64,000 nt of DNA from Kutzneria viridogrisea. GTDB lineage: Bacteria > Actinomycetota > Actinomycetes > Mycobacteriales > Pseudonocardiaceae. Below the pieces are notes generated by a model. The model ran no database searches and was not told the origin of the DNA. It worked only from the letters and a program-made list of their open reading frames with translations. Both the position numbers and the translations under genes were made by a program. The DNA is taken from NCBI GenBank assembly GCA_014138725.1, contig JACJID010000003.1, positions 496,001 through 560,000 of the forward strand, read 5' to 3'. Positions 28,358 through 35,705 of the stretch are shown here, piece after piece. Every line of letters begins with the position of its first letter. The first letter of the stretch is position 1.

Positions 28358-28930
28358 CTACAGGCCGCGCAGCCCGGTGAGGACCCGTTCGAGCAGTTCG
28401 AGGTCGGGGCGTTCACCGGAGTTGACGTGCGCGGTGAGCACGCCGAGGTCGATCAGGTCGCCGAGCAGCACGCGGGCGACGCCGAGCGGGGCGGGCAGGG
28501 CGGCGGCGACCTCGGCGACGGAGCGGGTGTGGGCGCAGAGGTCGACGATGGGTTGATGTTCGAGGCCGAGCGGGGGCAGGGGGCCGCCGCGCAGGGACAC
28601 GAGGGTTTCCAGGCGCAAGTCGTAACGGGAGGTGGTGCGACCGCCGGTGCGGGCGTAGGGGCGTACGAGGGCGCTGGGCTCCTCGACCTCGCTGTCGAGC
28701 CAGAGGGGTTCCTCGGGTTCGGGGTCGGCGAAGAACTCGGCGACGGGCTCGGGCTCAGCGGGCGGTTCGGGCTCGGGCTCGGGGGTGGCCATGCCGTGGA
28801 AGCGGGCACCGCGAGGGGCCGGACGTGGGATGTCTGGCACCTCTTCGGGGGTGTCCTCGGGTTCCGACTGCCTGCGGCGGCGTTGCTTCGGGGAGCCGAA
28901 GCGCGCGCCGGTCTGTCCGACCTCGCCCAC
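28358..28930 (-). CDS. DUF742 protein, solitary
   Basis: The protein has 190 residues. A long acidic/proline-rich N-terminal extension (about 1-80, many Pro-Glu pairs) precedes a conserved DUF742 domain (about 80-190; LVRPYARTGGRT, LETLVSL, AHTRSVAEVAA, LGVARVLLGDL). DUF742 proteins (CvnC) normally sit in conservon operons with a histidine kinase, a Roadblock protein and a small GTPase; none is present here. The GTG start has no Shine-Dalgarno, but a -10-like TAGATT lies seven bases before it on the minus strand, suggesting a leaderless mRNA. It is convergent with the HNH gene (gap of 3 bases). Confidence 0.82.
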   Translation of the reverse strand: MGEVGQTGARFGSPKQRRRRQSEPEDTPEEVPDIPRPAPRGARFHGMATPEPEPEPPAEPEPVAEFFADPEPEEPLWLDSEVEEPSALVRPYARTGGRTTSRYDLRLETLVSLRGGPLPPLGLEHQPIVDLCAHTRSVAEVAAALPAPLGVARVLLGDLIDLGVLTAHVNSGERPDLELLERVLTGLRGL

Positions 28931-28987
28931 GGGGTCAAATCTAGTGTGCGCTGGTGCCGTGCGATGTCAGCGGTGTTTCAACTGCGT

Positions 28988-29548
28988 TCAGTGTGGGTGA
29001 ACGTCCCTGTTGATCCGCGCGGCGAGGCCGTCGAGCAGGATCTCCAGCTTGTCGTCGAACCGGCGGCGGTCCCGCCAGGTGGACTCCTGGTCGACGCGGT
29101 CCATGCCGCTCATCGCGAGGTCGGCGATGAAGTCCAGGGCGACCATGGCGTCACGGGCGTGAAAACCCAAGGCACGCAGGCGTTCCCCGTACTCGCCCAT
29201 CAGCCGCACCACGGTGGGCGGGATCACCGCGAGGGTGTGCACGGCCTCGGCGAGGCCGGGGTGCCGGTCGATGGCGACCCAGATCGCCTCGGCGAACGCC
29301 TGGAGCAGCTCGCGCCAGCCCAGTTCGAGGTTGGGCCAGTCGGCGGTGCGGAACGCCTGCTCCACGGCGACGGCGAGCAGGTCGTCCTTGTCGCGCACAT
29401 AGCGGTACAGGGTGGAGTGGCTGACCCCGAGGTGCCGCGCCACCGAGGACAGGCTGAGCTGCTCGATGCCCACGGCCAGCGTCGCCCGCGCCACGTCCTC
29501 GCGGCACAGGGTCGGTGGCCGACCCGGCCGTCTGCCGCCGATCACCAC
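28988..29548 (-). CDS. TetR-family transcriptional regulator
   Basis: This 186-residue protein has the Arg-rich RRPGRPP start and an N-terminal helix-turn-helix (about 15-55; LSLSSVARHLGVSHSTLYRYVRDKDDL). The C-terminal ligand domain resembles tetracycline-repressor-like TetR_C. The GTG at 29548 is chosen because it gives a normal N terminus and has a GGAAGG stretch upstream. It lies downstream of the SDR/MFS pair on the same strand, separated from them by a hairpin. It may control that efflux/oxidoreductase pair, but no operator was identified. Confidence 0.85.
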   Translation of the reverse strand: MVIGGRRPGRPPTLCREDVARATLAVGIEQLSLSSVARHLGVSHSTLYRYVRDKDDLLAVAVEQAFRTADWPNLELGWRELLQAFAEAIWVAIDRHPGLAEAVHTLAVIPPTVVRLMGEYGERLRALGFHARDAMVALDFIADLAMSGMDRVDQESTWRDRRRFDDKLEILLDGLAARINRDVHPH

Positions 29549-29621
29549 CGGTACCGCCCACCTTCCGCCTCGTCGGGTCCGGGTGCGCAGCGTACAGACG
29601 CGCCCGCTCCTCCGATACGGC

Positions 29622-29651
29622 AAGGCCCGGCCGCAGTCGCGGCCGGGCCTT
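29622..29651 (-). terminator. Hairpin terminator after the SDR gene
   Basis: Perfect 13-base arms AAGGCCCGGCCGC (29622-29634) and its complement (29639-29651) with a four-base loop. It starts 14 bases beyond the SDR stop codon in the direction of transcription. Confidence 0.8.
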
Positions 29652-29664
29652 CTCCGTTGGTGCG

Positions 29665-30444
29665 TCAGGGGATCAGCGTGGGGGCCACACCGCCATCCAC
29701 GCGCAGCGCGGCACCGCTGGTGGCCGAGGACAGCTCGGAAGCCACGTACACCACCAGGTTCGCGACCTCCTCGGGGCGGATCAGCCTGCCCAGCAGGGAG
29801 GTCGGCCGCGCCTCGGCCATGAACCGGCGCTCGGCCTCCTCGAACGGGATGTCCGCGCCGATCAGGTCGCGCACGAACTCCTCGACCCCGGGGGTCAGCG
29901 TGGGGCCGGGCAGCACCGAGTTGACGGTCACGCCCGTGCCCGCAGCGGCCTGCGCCATGCCGCGGGCCACCGCGAGCTGCGCGGTCTTGGTCATGCCGTA
30001 GTGCACCATCTCGGTGGGCGTCTGCACGGCGGACTCGCTGCTGATGAAGACCACGCGCCCGAAGCCGCGCTCGATCATGCGCGGGGTGTGGTGGCGGGCC
30101 AGCCGGACACCGGAGAGCACGTTGGTGTCGAAGAAGCGCTGCCACTGCTCGTCGGGGATCTCGAACACCGGGGCCGCGGCGAAGATGCCGGTGTTGTTGA
30201 TCAGGATGTCCACGTCGGGCAGCTCGGCGACCAGCTGGGCCACACCCTCGGCGGTGGCCACGTCGGCGGCGATCCCGGTGACCTCACCGGGGATCGACGC
30301 CACGGCTGCGTCCACCCGGTCCCTGCTCCGCCCGTTGACGACCACCTTGGCGCCCGCGGCGGCCAGGCCGGTGGCGATGGCCAGTCCGATGCCCGCGGTC
30401 GATCCGGTCACCAGGGCGGTGCGTCCGGTCAGGTCGATGTTCAC
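29665..30444 (-). CDS. Short-chain dehydrogenase/reductase
   Basis: The protein has 259 residues. The cofactor motif is TGSTAGIG, the structural motif is NNTG (in place of NNAG), and the catalytic Ser, Tyr and Lys appear in ISSESA and YGMTK. The position after the first beta-strand (NGRSRDR) suggests NADP preference. The gene starts five bases after the end of the MFS gene and is probably in the same operon. Substrate unknown; quinone, ketone or sugar oxidoreductases are common for this type. Confidence 0.9.
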   Translation of the reverse strand: MNIDLTGRTALVTGSTAGIGLAIATGLAAAGAKVVVNGRSRDRVDAAVASIPGEVTGIAADVATAEGVAQLVAELPDVDILINNTGIFAAAPVFEIPDEQWQRFFDTNVLSGVRLARHHTPRMIERGFGRVVFISSESAVQTPTEMVHYGMTKTAQLAVARGMAQAAAGTGVTVNSVLPGPTLTPGVEEFVRDLIGADIPFEEAERRFMAEARPTSLLGRLIRPEEVANLVVYVASELSSATSGAALRVDGGVAPTLIP

Positions 30445-30449
30445 TGCGG

Positions 30450-31616
30450 TCAGCTCCTCACGAGTACGGATTGCTTGCGGCGGTCCAGGGCACCGGAGAC
30501 CAGCGCGACGGCCAGCCCGGCGAGCACGAGCAGGGCGCCGATCCAGTTCGGCGCGGTGTAGCCGAGGCCGTGTTCGATGGCCAGGCCACCGAGCCAGGCG
30601 CCCCCGGCGTTGCCGAGGTTGAACGCGGCGATGTTGGCGGCGGAGGCCAGCGCGGGCGCGCCCTCGGCCTTGTCCATGACGCGCATCTGCAGCGGGGGCA
30701 CGGTCGCGAACCCGGCGGCACCCAGCAGGGCGATGGTGATCGCGGCGGGGACCTGGCCGTGTGCGGTGACCACGAAGGCCGCCAGCACCAGGGCCAGCGC
30801 GCCGAGGCTGGCGTAGACGCTGGGCATCACCCTGCGGTCGGCCCCCTTGCCGCCGATCAGGTTGCCCACCACCAGCCCCACGCCGAACAGCACGAGCAGC
30901 CAGGTCACCGCACCGGCGGAGAAGCCCGCGACCTCGGTCATCATCGGCGCGATGTAGGTGAAGGCGGCGAAGACCCCGGCGAAGCCCAGCGCGGTCATCA
31001 GCAGGGCCAGCAGCACCTGCGGACGGCGCAGCACGGCCAGTTCGGCGCGCACCCCGGCGTTGTGCTCCGCGGGCTGCGGCGGCACCAGCAGGGCCACCCC
31101 GACGAGTCCGATCACACCCAGCAGGGTCACCGCCCAGAACGTGGAGCGCCAGCCGAAGGCCTGACCCAGTGCGGTGCCCAGCGGCACGCCGAGCACGTTG
31201 GCCACGGTCAGCCCGGTGAACATCATCGCGATGGCACTGGCCCGCTTGTCCGGGGCCACCAGCGCGGCGGCCACCACCGAGCCCACGCCGAAGAAGGCGC
31301 CGTGCGAGAGGGCGGCCACGATGCGGCCGGTCAGCAGCAGGCCGTAGTCACCGGCCAGCGCGGAGATCAGGTTGCCCACGATGAACAGCACCATCAGCCC
31401 GACCAGCATGGTCTTGCGCGGCAGCCGGGCCGCGAGCAGCGTGAGCAGCGGGGCACCGACCACGACGCCCAGGGCGTAGCCGGAGATGAGTAGGCCCGCC
31501 GAGGGGATGGATACGTGCAGGTCGGCGGCCACCTCGGGGAGCAGACCCATGATCACGAACTCGGTGGTGCCGATGCCGAAGGCGCTGATCGCCAGCGCGA
31601 ACAGGGCGATGGGCAT
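30450..31616 (-). CDS. MFS efflux transporter (AraJ/DHA1-like)
   Basis: The protein has 388 residues from ATG 31616, preceded by GGAGG. Twelve membrane segments are predicted. TM1 begins ISAFGIGTTEFVIMGLLPEV, the typical start of AraJ/YdhP-like exporters, and motif C (GLTVANVLGVPLGTALG) is in TM5. Longer upstream readings run through the MarR operator region and are rejected. It is divergent from a marR gene with clear operator repeats between them, a classic arrangement for regulated drug efflux. Confidence 0.9.
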   Translation of the reverse strand: MPIALFALAISAFGIGTTEFVIMGLLPEVAADLHVSIPSAGLLISGYALGVVVGAPLLTLLAARLPRKTMLVGLMVLFIVGNLISALAGDYGLLLTGRIVAALSHGAFFGVGSVVAAALVAPDKRASAIAMMFTGLTVANVLGVPLGTALGQAFGWRSTFWAVTLLGVIGLVGVALLVPPQPAEHNAGVRAELAVLRRPQVLLALLMTALGFAGVFAAFTYIAPMMTEVAGFSAGAVTWLLVLFGVGLVVGNLIGGKGADRRVMPSVYASLGALALVLAAFVVTAHGQVPAAITIALLGAAGFATVPPLQMRVMDKAEGAPALASAANIAAFNLGNAGGAWLGGLAIEHGLGYTAPNWIGALLVLAGLAVALVSGALDRRKQSVLVRS

Positions 31617-31664
31617 TGGTCCTCCAGGTAGAATCCTCGTGAGCAATAACCGGCGTCCGCGATA

Positions 31665-31711
31665 GTTGCACACGCTTGATGTTGCAGACGCTTGATAATG
31701 TTGCACGCAAC
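31665..31711. promoter_or_regulatory. Operator repeats between divergent MFS and marR genes
   Basis: Two adjacent direct copies of GTTGCANACGCTTGAT (31665-31680 and 31681-31696) are followed by a near-palindrome GTTGCACGCAAC (31700-31711). The recurring GTTGCA half-site suggests a MarR-dimer binding region controlling both genes. Confidence 0.65.
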
Positions 31712-31743
31712 GAAGGCGAACGCAAGCCGAGCGAGGGTGACCC

Positions 31744-32190
31744 ATGACACTGGCCGACGAGGACGTGGCGATCCGCGCCCAGAACTGGTGCACGCTGGCG
31801 GCACTGCACGCCCGCATCGAGGACAAGCTGGAGCGCGCGCTACAGGGCTCGCACCAGTTGTCGGTGCGCGAGTACAGCGTGCTGACGGTGCTGGCCCAGC
31901 AGGACAACTTCCACCTGCGGATGAACCAGCTGGCCAGCGCGGTGGTGCTCAGCCAGTCGGCGACGACCAGGCTGGTGACCCGGCTGGAGGAGCGCGGCCT
32001 GTTGCAGCGCTACCTGTGCGCCGACGACCGCAGGGGCATCTACACCGAGGTCACCGAGGCCGGTCAGCAGATGCTGGAGCAGGCCCGCCCGGTCAACGAC
32101 AAGGCGCTCTCGGAGGCGCTGGCCGAGGCCGAGCAGCAGCCCGAGTTCGCCCCACTGGTCAAGGCGCTGGCCGCGCTGCCGCAGTCCTGA
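31744..32190 (+). CDS. MarR-family transcriptional regulator
   Basis: The protein has 148 residues. The winged helix is visible: LRMNQLASAVVLSQSATTRLVTRLEERGLLQR as recognition region and the wing DDRRGIYTEVTEAG. Helical ends form the dimer interface. The ATG has GAGGGTG upstream. It is divergently placed to the MFS gene with repeated GTTGCA half-sites in between, so auto-repression and repression of efflux are the likely roles. The 3' end overlaps the convergent PAP2 gene by about 32 bases. Confidence 0.92.
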   Translation: MTLADEDVAIRAQNWCTLAALHARIEDKLERALQGSHQLSVREYSVLTVLAQQDNFHLRMNQLASAVVLSQSATTRLVTRLEERGLLQRYLCADDRRGIYTEVTEAGQQMLEQARPVNDKALSEALAEAEQQPEFAPLVKALAALPQS

Positions 32191-32689
32191 CCCGCGCCGT
32201 CCACAGCAGGGCGAGAGTGGGCACGACCCCGCCGACCAGCAGGCCGACCAGCACGTCGTGCGGGTAGTGCGCCCCCACGTAGACCCGGCTGAACCCGATC
32301 AGCAGGGCGATGACCCACGCCACCAGCCCGATCCGCCTGTTGATCAGCAGCAGCGCCACGGCCGCCGCCCCGGCGATCGCGGAGTGGTTGCTGGGAAAGG
32401 AGAAGTCCCAGAAGTGCTCGCAGGGCAGCACCGTGCGCACCGGGGCCAGCGCGCGACAGGGCCTGGGTTCCTCCACGAACGACTTGATCGTGTTGCTCGC
32501 CAGCCAGCCGAGGAACACCCCGAACGGGGCCCAGACGACCAGTGCGCGCCGACCGGTGCGCCAGGTCAGCGCCCACAGGCCCACGAACAGCACGAACCCG
32601 TAGTCGGTGAACAGCCGGGCCGCGCCGTGCAGCCACGGGGTGGCGGCGGCAAGATCGGACACGGCGCGGAACCAGCTGTCGTCGAACAC
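32159..32689 (-). CDS. PAP2-family membrane phosphatase
   Basis: The protein has 176 residues with about five membrane segments. The three catalytic blocks of lipid phosphatases are present: KSFVEEPRP, FPSNHS and SRVYVGAHYPHD. The catalytic His residues lie in the second and third blocks. Such enzymes dephosphorylate undecaprenyl pyrophosphate or phosphatidate-like lipids outside the membrane. The first Met is used as start. It overlaps the marR end in convergent orientation. Confidence 0.9.
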   Translation of the reverse strand: MFDDSWFRAVSDLAAATPWLHGAARLFTDYGFVLFVGLWALTWRTGRRALVVWAPFGVFLGWLASNTIKSFVEEPRPCRALAPVRTVLPCEHFWDFSFPSNHSAIAGAAAVALLLINRRIGLVAWVIALLIGFSRVYVGAHYPHDVLVGLLVGGVVPTLALLWTARVRTAAARPAP

Positions 32690-32709
32690 CCCTCAGTTCT
32701 ACACAGTCC

Positions 32710-32937
32710 TCAGCCGGTGCCGATGCGCGGGAACGGATTGGTGGAGAAAACGACCTCCACCGGTACCTCGAAGTACTCCGCGATCCGCAGGGCCAGGTGC
32801 AGGCTGGCGCTGTACTCCCCGCGCTCCAGGTAGCCGACGGTCTGGTAGTGCACGCCCAGCGCCTCGGCCAACTGCCTGCGCGAGACCCCGCGCTCCACCC
32901 GCAGCACGGCGATCCGGTTGTAGACCTGCTCACTCAT
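32710..32937 (-). CDS. Small XRE-family regulator
   Basis: The 75-residue protein is essentially one Cro/CI helix-turn-helix (residues about 8-60; SRRQLAEALGVHYQTVGYLERGEY) with a short tail. Proteins of this size (YozG-like) commonly sit next to membrane-transport genes. Here it lies downstream of an ABC-2 exporter on the same strand and may regulate it. No operator is assigned. Confidence 0.85.
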   Translation of the reverse strand: MSEQVYNRIAVLRVERGVSRRQLAEALGVHYQTVGYLERGEYSASLHLALRIAEYFEVPVEVVFSTNPFPRIGTG

Positions 32938-33020
32938 CGCCGCGCCTCGCTTGCGCTCGGCGCAGCGCTTCGCGCGGGCACCGTGCCCGATGATTCACTC
33001 GCAAGCTCGCTCATCGCGTC

Positions 33021-33872
33021 TCAGCCAATCCGCTGCATCGCCTTCTCCCGCCGCGCCGCCACGCTGGACCCCGACTCGCGGCGTGCCATCCTGCGCAGCA
33101 CCACGGGCGCCAGCACCAATCCCAGCACAGCCCAGACCGCGAGCACGCCGAAGGTCTCCAGTGGACGCCAGGAGTGCGCGATCTCGGCGACCACCGCGCT
33201 GTCGGGCAGCATGGCCGAGCGCATGCCCAGGCCCAGCCAGTAGATCGGCGAGCACTGGGCGACCAGCTGCACCCACTGCGGCAGCACGGTGATCGGGTAG
33301 AAGATGCCGGAGATGACCGACAACCCCATGATCGGCAACATCACCAGAGCGGCGCTGCGCGGGCTGGTGAACAGCGAGCCGAGCACCGCGCCCAGCGGCA
33401 TGGTCGCCACCAGGCCGAGCACCAGCACCCAGGCCAGGGTCAACCAGGCCCCCAAGCTGGTCAGCCCGATCCCCTCGAACAGCAGCACCCCCGGCACCAG
33501 CAGCACCAGCACCGCGGCCACCGTGCTGCCCGAGATCGTCACGATCTTGCCGATCAGGTAGCCCAGCATGCCGTTGGGCACGGCCTTGGCGCGCAACAGG
33601 GTCCCGTCCTCGCGCTCCGCGGTCAGCGTCTGCGCCATGGCGAGCAGCCCGCCGAAGGCCACGTTCAACCCGAGCATGCTCGGCAGGGACATCGCCCCCA
33701 CCGAGATCGGCGCGTCCTTGACCGGGACCTGGCGCAGGAACAGCATCACCACCAGGAACACCGCGGCGGGCAGCAGGAAGTTGACCACGTCCTGGGCCGT
33801 GGACATGGTCTGCCGCAGCTCGATCAGGCCGCGACGCAGCCCCGCGCGCACGGCCGTGGTCACCGGGGTCAC
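33021..33872 (-). CDS. ABC-2 type transporter permease
   Basis: This 283-residue protein has six hydrophobic segments in the ABC-2 pattern, with a large loop after TM1 and the amphipathic TLTAEREDGTLLRAKA segment that precedes TM3 in this family. Its ATG overlaps the ATPase stop codon by four bases. The pair forms an exporter of the drug/daunorubicin-resistance type. Substrate unknown. Confidence 0.9.
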   Translation of the reverse strand: MTPVTTAVRAGLRRGLIELRQTMSTAQDVVNFLLPAAVFLVVMLFLRQVPVKDAPISVGAMSLPSMLGLNVAFGGLLAMAQTLTAEREDGTLLRAKAVPNGMLGYLIGKIVTISGSTVAAVLVLLVPGVLLFEGIGLTSLGAWLTLAWVLVLGLVATMPLGAVLGSLFTSPRSAALVMLPIMGLSVISGIFYPITVLPQWVQLVAQCSPIYWLGLGMRSAMLPDSAVVAEIAHSWRPLETFGVLAVWAVLGLVLAPVVLRRMARRESGSSVAARREKAMQRIG

Positions 33873-34732
33873 CTGGCCACCTCCTCGAACTCGCGCACCA
33901 GCGACATGTAGGTGTCCTCCAGACTCGCCCTGCGCACCTCCAGGTCGCTGATCTCCTCCCCGTACTGGGCGAACAGCTCCCGCACGAACCGGGTCGCGTC
34001 CCGCTCCGAGTGCACGAAGCGCTGCCCCGCCCTGGTCCAGCGGACCTCGGCCTCGGTGGCCATCTGCCGGGACAGCGCGTCCGCCGACCCGTCCGCGATC
34101 ACCTTGCCACCGGCCAGGATCAGGATCCGGTCGGCCAGCTTCTCCGCCTCGTCAAGGTCATGGGTGGTGATCAGGACCGTGGTGTCCTCATCGGACAGTC
34201 GGTGCACCAGGTCGTGGAACTCCCTGCGTGCCTCCGGGTCGAAGCCCACGGTGGGCTCGTCCAGGAACAGCACCTTCGGGCGGCCCACGATCCCGATCGC
34301 CACGTCCAGCCTGCGCCGCTGCCCACCGGACAGCCGCATGACCCGCTTGTCCGCGTGTTCGGTCAGCCCGACCGCCGTCACCAACTCGTCCACCTGCCAG
34401 GGCTGCTGGTAGCAGGTGTAGTAGCCGCGCAGGTGCGCCAGCAACTCGCGCACCCGCCACTTGCCGTGGTCCCGCCAGGACTGCAACACCACCCCGAGCC
34501 CGGCGCGCCAGCGCTCGTCCCCGTGCGCCGGGTCGACCCCGAGCACGCGGACCTCCCCCGCCGAGCGCATCCGGAAGCCCTCCAGGATCTCGATGGTGGT
34601 CGTCTTGCCCGCCCCGTTCGGGCCGAGCAGCGCGAGCACCTCACCGCGGTGCGCCTGGAAGTCCACGCCGGTGAGCACGTCCGCGCTGCCGTAGCGCATG
34701 CGCAGGTCGCGAACGTCGAGTACCGCCTCCAT
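33869..34732 (-). CDS. ABC transporter ATP-binding protein (export type)
   Basis: The protein has 287 residues. Walker A is GPNGAGKTT, the signature is LSGGQRRRLDV, Walker B is VLFLDEP and the H-loop is ITTHDLDEAE. The C-terminal extension (about 215-287) is typical of DrrA/CcmA-like export ATPases. ATG 34732 has GGGGA just upstream; the longer open frame is rejected because homology begins at this Met. A 22-base dyad lies 31 bases upstream and may be its operator. Confidence 0.93.
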   Translation of the reverse strand: MEAVLDVRDLRMRYGSADVLTGVDFQAHRGEVLALLGPNGAGKTTTIEILEGFRMRSAGEVRVLGVDPAHGDERWRAGLGVVLQSWRDHGKWRVRELLAHLRGYYTCYQQPWQVDELVTAVGLTEHADKRVMRLSGGQRRRLDVAIGIVGRPKVLFLDEPTVGFDPEARREFHDLVHRLSDEDTTVLITTHDLDEAEKLADRILILAGGKVIADGSADALSRQMATEAEVRWTRAGQRFVHSERDATRFVRELFAQYGEEISDLEVRRASLEDTYMSLVREFEEVAR

Positions 34733-34763
34733 ATCCCCTCCCCCTGTCGAACCCCTGCATTGA

Positions 34764-34785
34764 AATGTAGCAGACCTACTACATT
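34764..34785. promoter_or_regulatory. Operator-like dyad upstream of the ABC-2 exporter
   Basis: AATGTAGCAG (34764-34773) and CTACTACATT (34776-34785) form an inverted repeat with nine of ten pairs and a two-base centre. The ATGT...ACAT ends resemble PadR or BlaI/GntR-type operators. The cognate regulator is not identified. Confidence 0.55.
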
Positions 34786-34805
34786 CGCGAGGAGGAGTAC
34801 GACAA

Positions 34806-35630
34806 CTACTGCTGGGAGAGTGTGAGGGCCTCCTGCGCATCGGCGAGGTCCTCGGCAGTGGGCGGGGCGTCCTGGTCGACCTCGGCCCGCCAGTAGCCGG
34901 TGAACGCGATGCGCTTCTTGTCGAACCCGCGGTCCACGAGGTGCCTGCGCAGCGCCCGCACCGCGGCGGCCTCACCGGCCACCCAGGCGAAGCCCGTCCC
35001 CTCGGGCAACTGCGCCACGCGCGCCGCGTCGAGCAAAGTCCTGCCAGTACTGCGATGCACCCAGTGCACCGTCACGTCCGCCTTGGTGTCGAAGGACTGC
35101 TCCTCGGCGGAGTCGGCAACCTCGATGTACGCCAGGGTCTTCGTCCCGGCGGGCAGGGCCTCCAGCGAGGCACCGATCGCGGGCAGCGCGGTCTCGTCGC
35201 CGAGGAACAGCAGCCAGTCCTCGTCGCTGGGTTCGAGGTAGTGGCTGACCGCCGGACCGAGCAGGCCCAGCACGTCGCCGGGCACCGCCCTGCTCGCCCA
35301 GGCCGAGGCAGGGCCGGTGTCCCCGTGCAGCACGAAGTCGATGTCGATCTCGTGGCGCTCGGGCCGGTGCGCACGGATCGAGTAGCTGCGCATCCAGGGC
35401 CGCTCGGCCTCCGGCATCGCCAGGTAGGACTGGTACCAGCGCGCGATGTCCCCGTCGGCGGGCGGCTGCGGCACAGTCGGCTCGCCCTGCCCCGGCCTGG
35501 GGAAGAACAACTTCGCCTGCTGGTCCGGGGCGAGGTGCTCGAACTCGGCCAGTCCGCCGAAGGTCACCCGCGCCATGTGCGGGGTGAGGCGCCGGACGGC
35601 CGTCACCCGCATGAGCATGAACTGCTTCAT
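34806..35630 (-). CDS. Siderophore-interacting FAD/NAD(P)H ferric reductase
   Basis: This 274-residue protein has the SIP layout: FAD-binding beta-barrel (about 1-130; RSYSIRAHRP is the FAD motif) and a C-terminal NAD(P)H-binding domain (about 135-250; GDETALPAI, AGEAAAVRALRRHL). In this family the enzyme reduces Fe(III)-siderophores in the cytosol to release iron. A well-conserved iron box lies five bases upstream of the ATG, so iron-dependent repression is expected. No siderophore genes are adjacent. Confidence 0.92.
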   Translation of the reverse strand: MKQFMLMRVTAVRRLTPHMARVTFGGLAEFEHLAPDQQAKLFFPRPGQGEPTVPQPPADGDIARWYQSYLAMPEAERPWMRSYSIRAHRPERHEIDIDFVLHGDTGPASAWASRAVPGDVLGLLGPAVSHYLEPSDEDWLLFLGDETALPAIGASLEALPAGTKTLAYIEVADSAEEQSFDTKADVTVHWVHRSTGRTLLDAARVAQLPEGTGFAWVAGEAAAVRALRRHLVDRGFDKKRIAFTGYWRAEVDQDAPPTAEDLADAQEALTLSQQ

Positions 35631-35634
35631 GCGG

Positions 35635-35653
35635 TAAGGCTAGCCTAAGCTAA
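35635..35653. promoter_or_regulatory. IdeR/DmdR1-type iron box
   Basis: TAAGGCTAGCCTAAGCTAA, on the other strand, matches the known actinobacterial iron-box consensus (TTAGGTTAGGCTAACCTAA) at 16 of 19 positions. It abuts the start of the siderophore-interacting protein gene, where a bound repressor would block transcription when iron is plentiful. Confidence 0.85.
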
Positions 35654-35705
35654 TGGTTTGCGAGCAGTGTTCGCGGCGGCTCGGCTGAGCCGCCGCGAAC
35701 CCACG

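Noticed and set aside
28988-30145. A 385-residue minus-strand frame containing the TetR region
   Set aside because: It reads out of frame through the SDR gene. TetR homology begins near GTG 29548 after a hairpin terminator.
33869-34975. N-terminally extended ABC ATPase (368 residues)
   Set aside because: The extension crosses the operator-like dyad and part of the siderophore-interacting protein gene. The ATG at 34732 has a ribosome-binding site.
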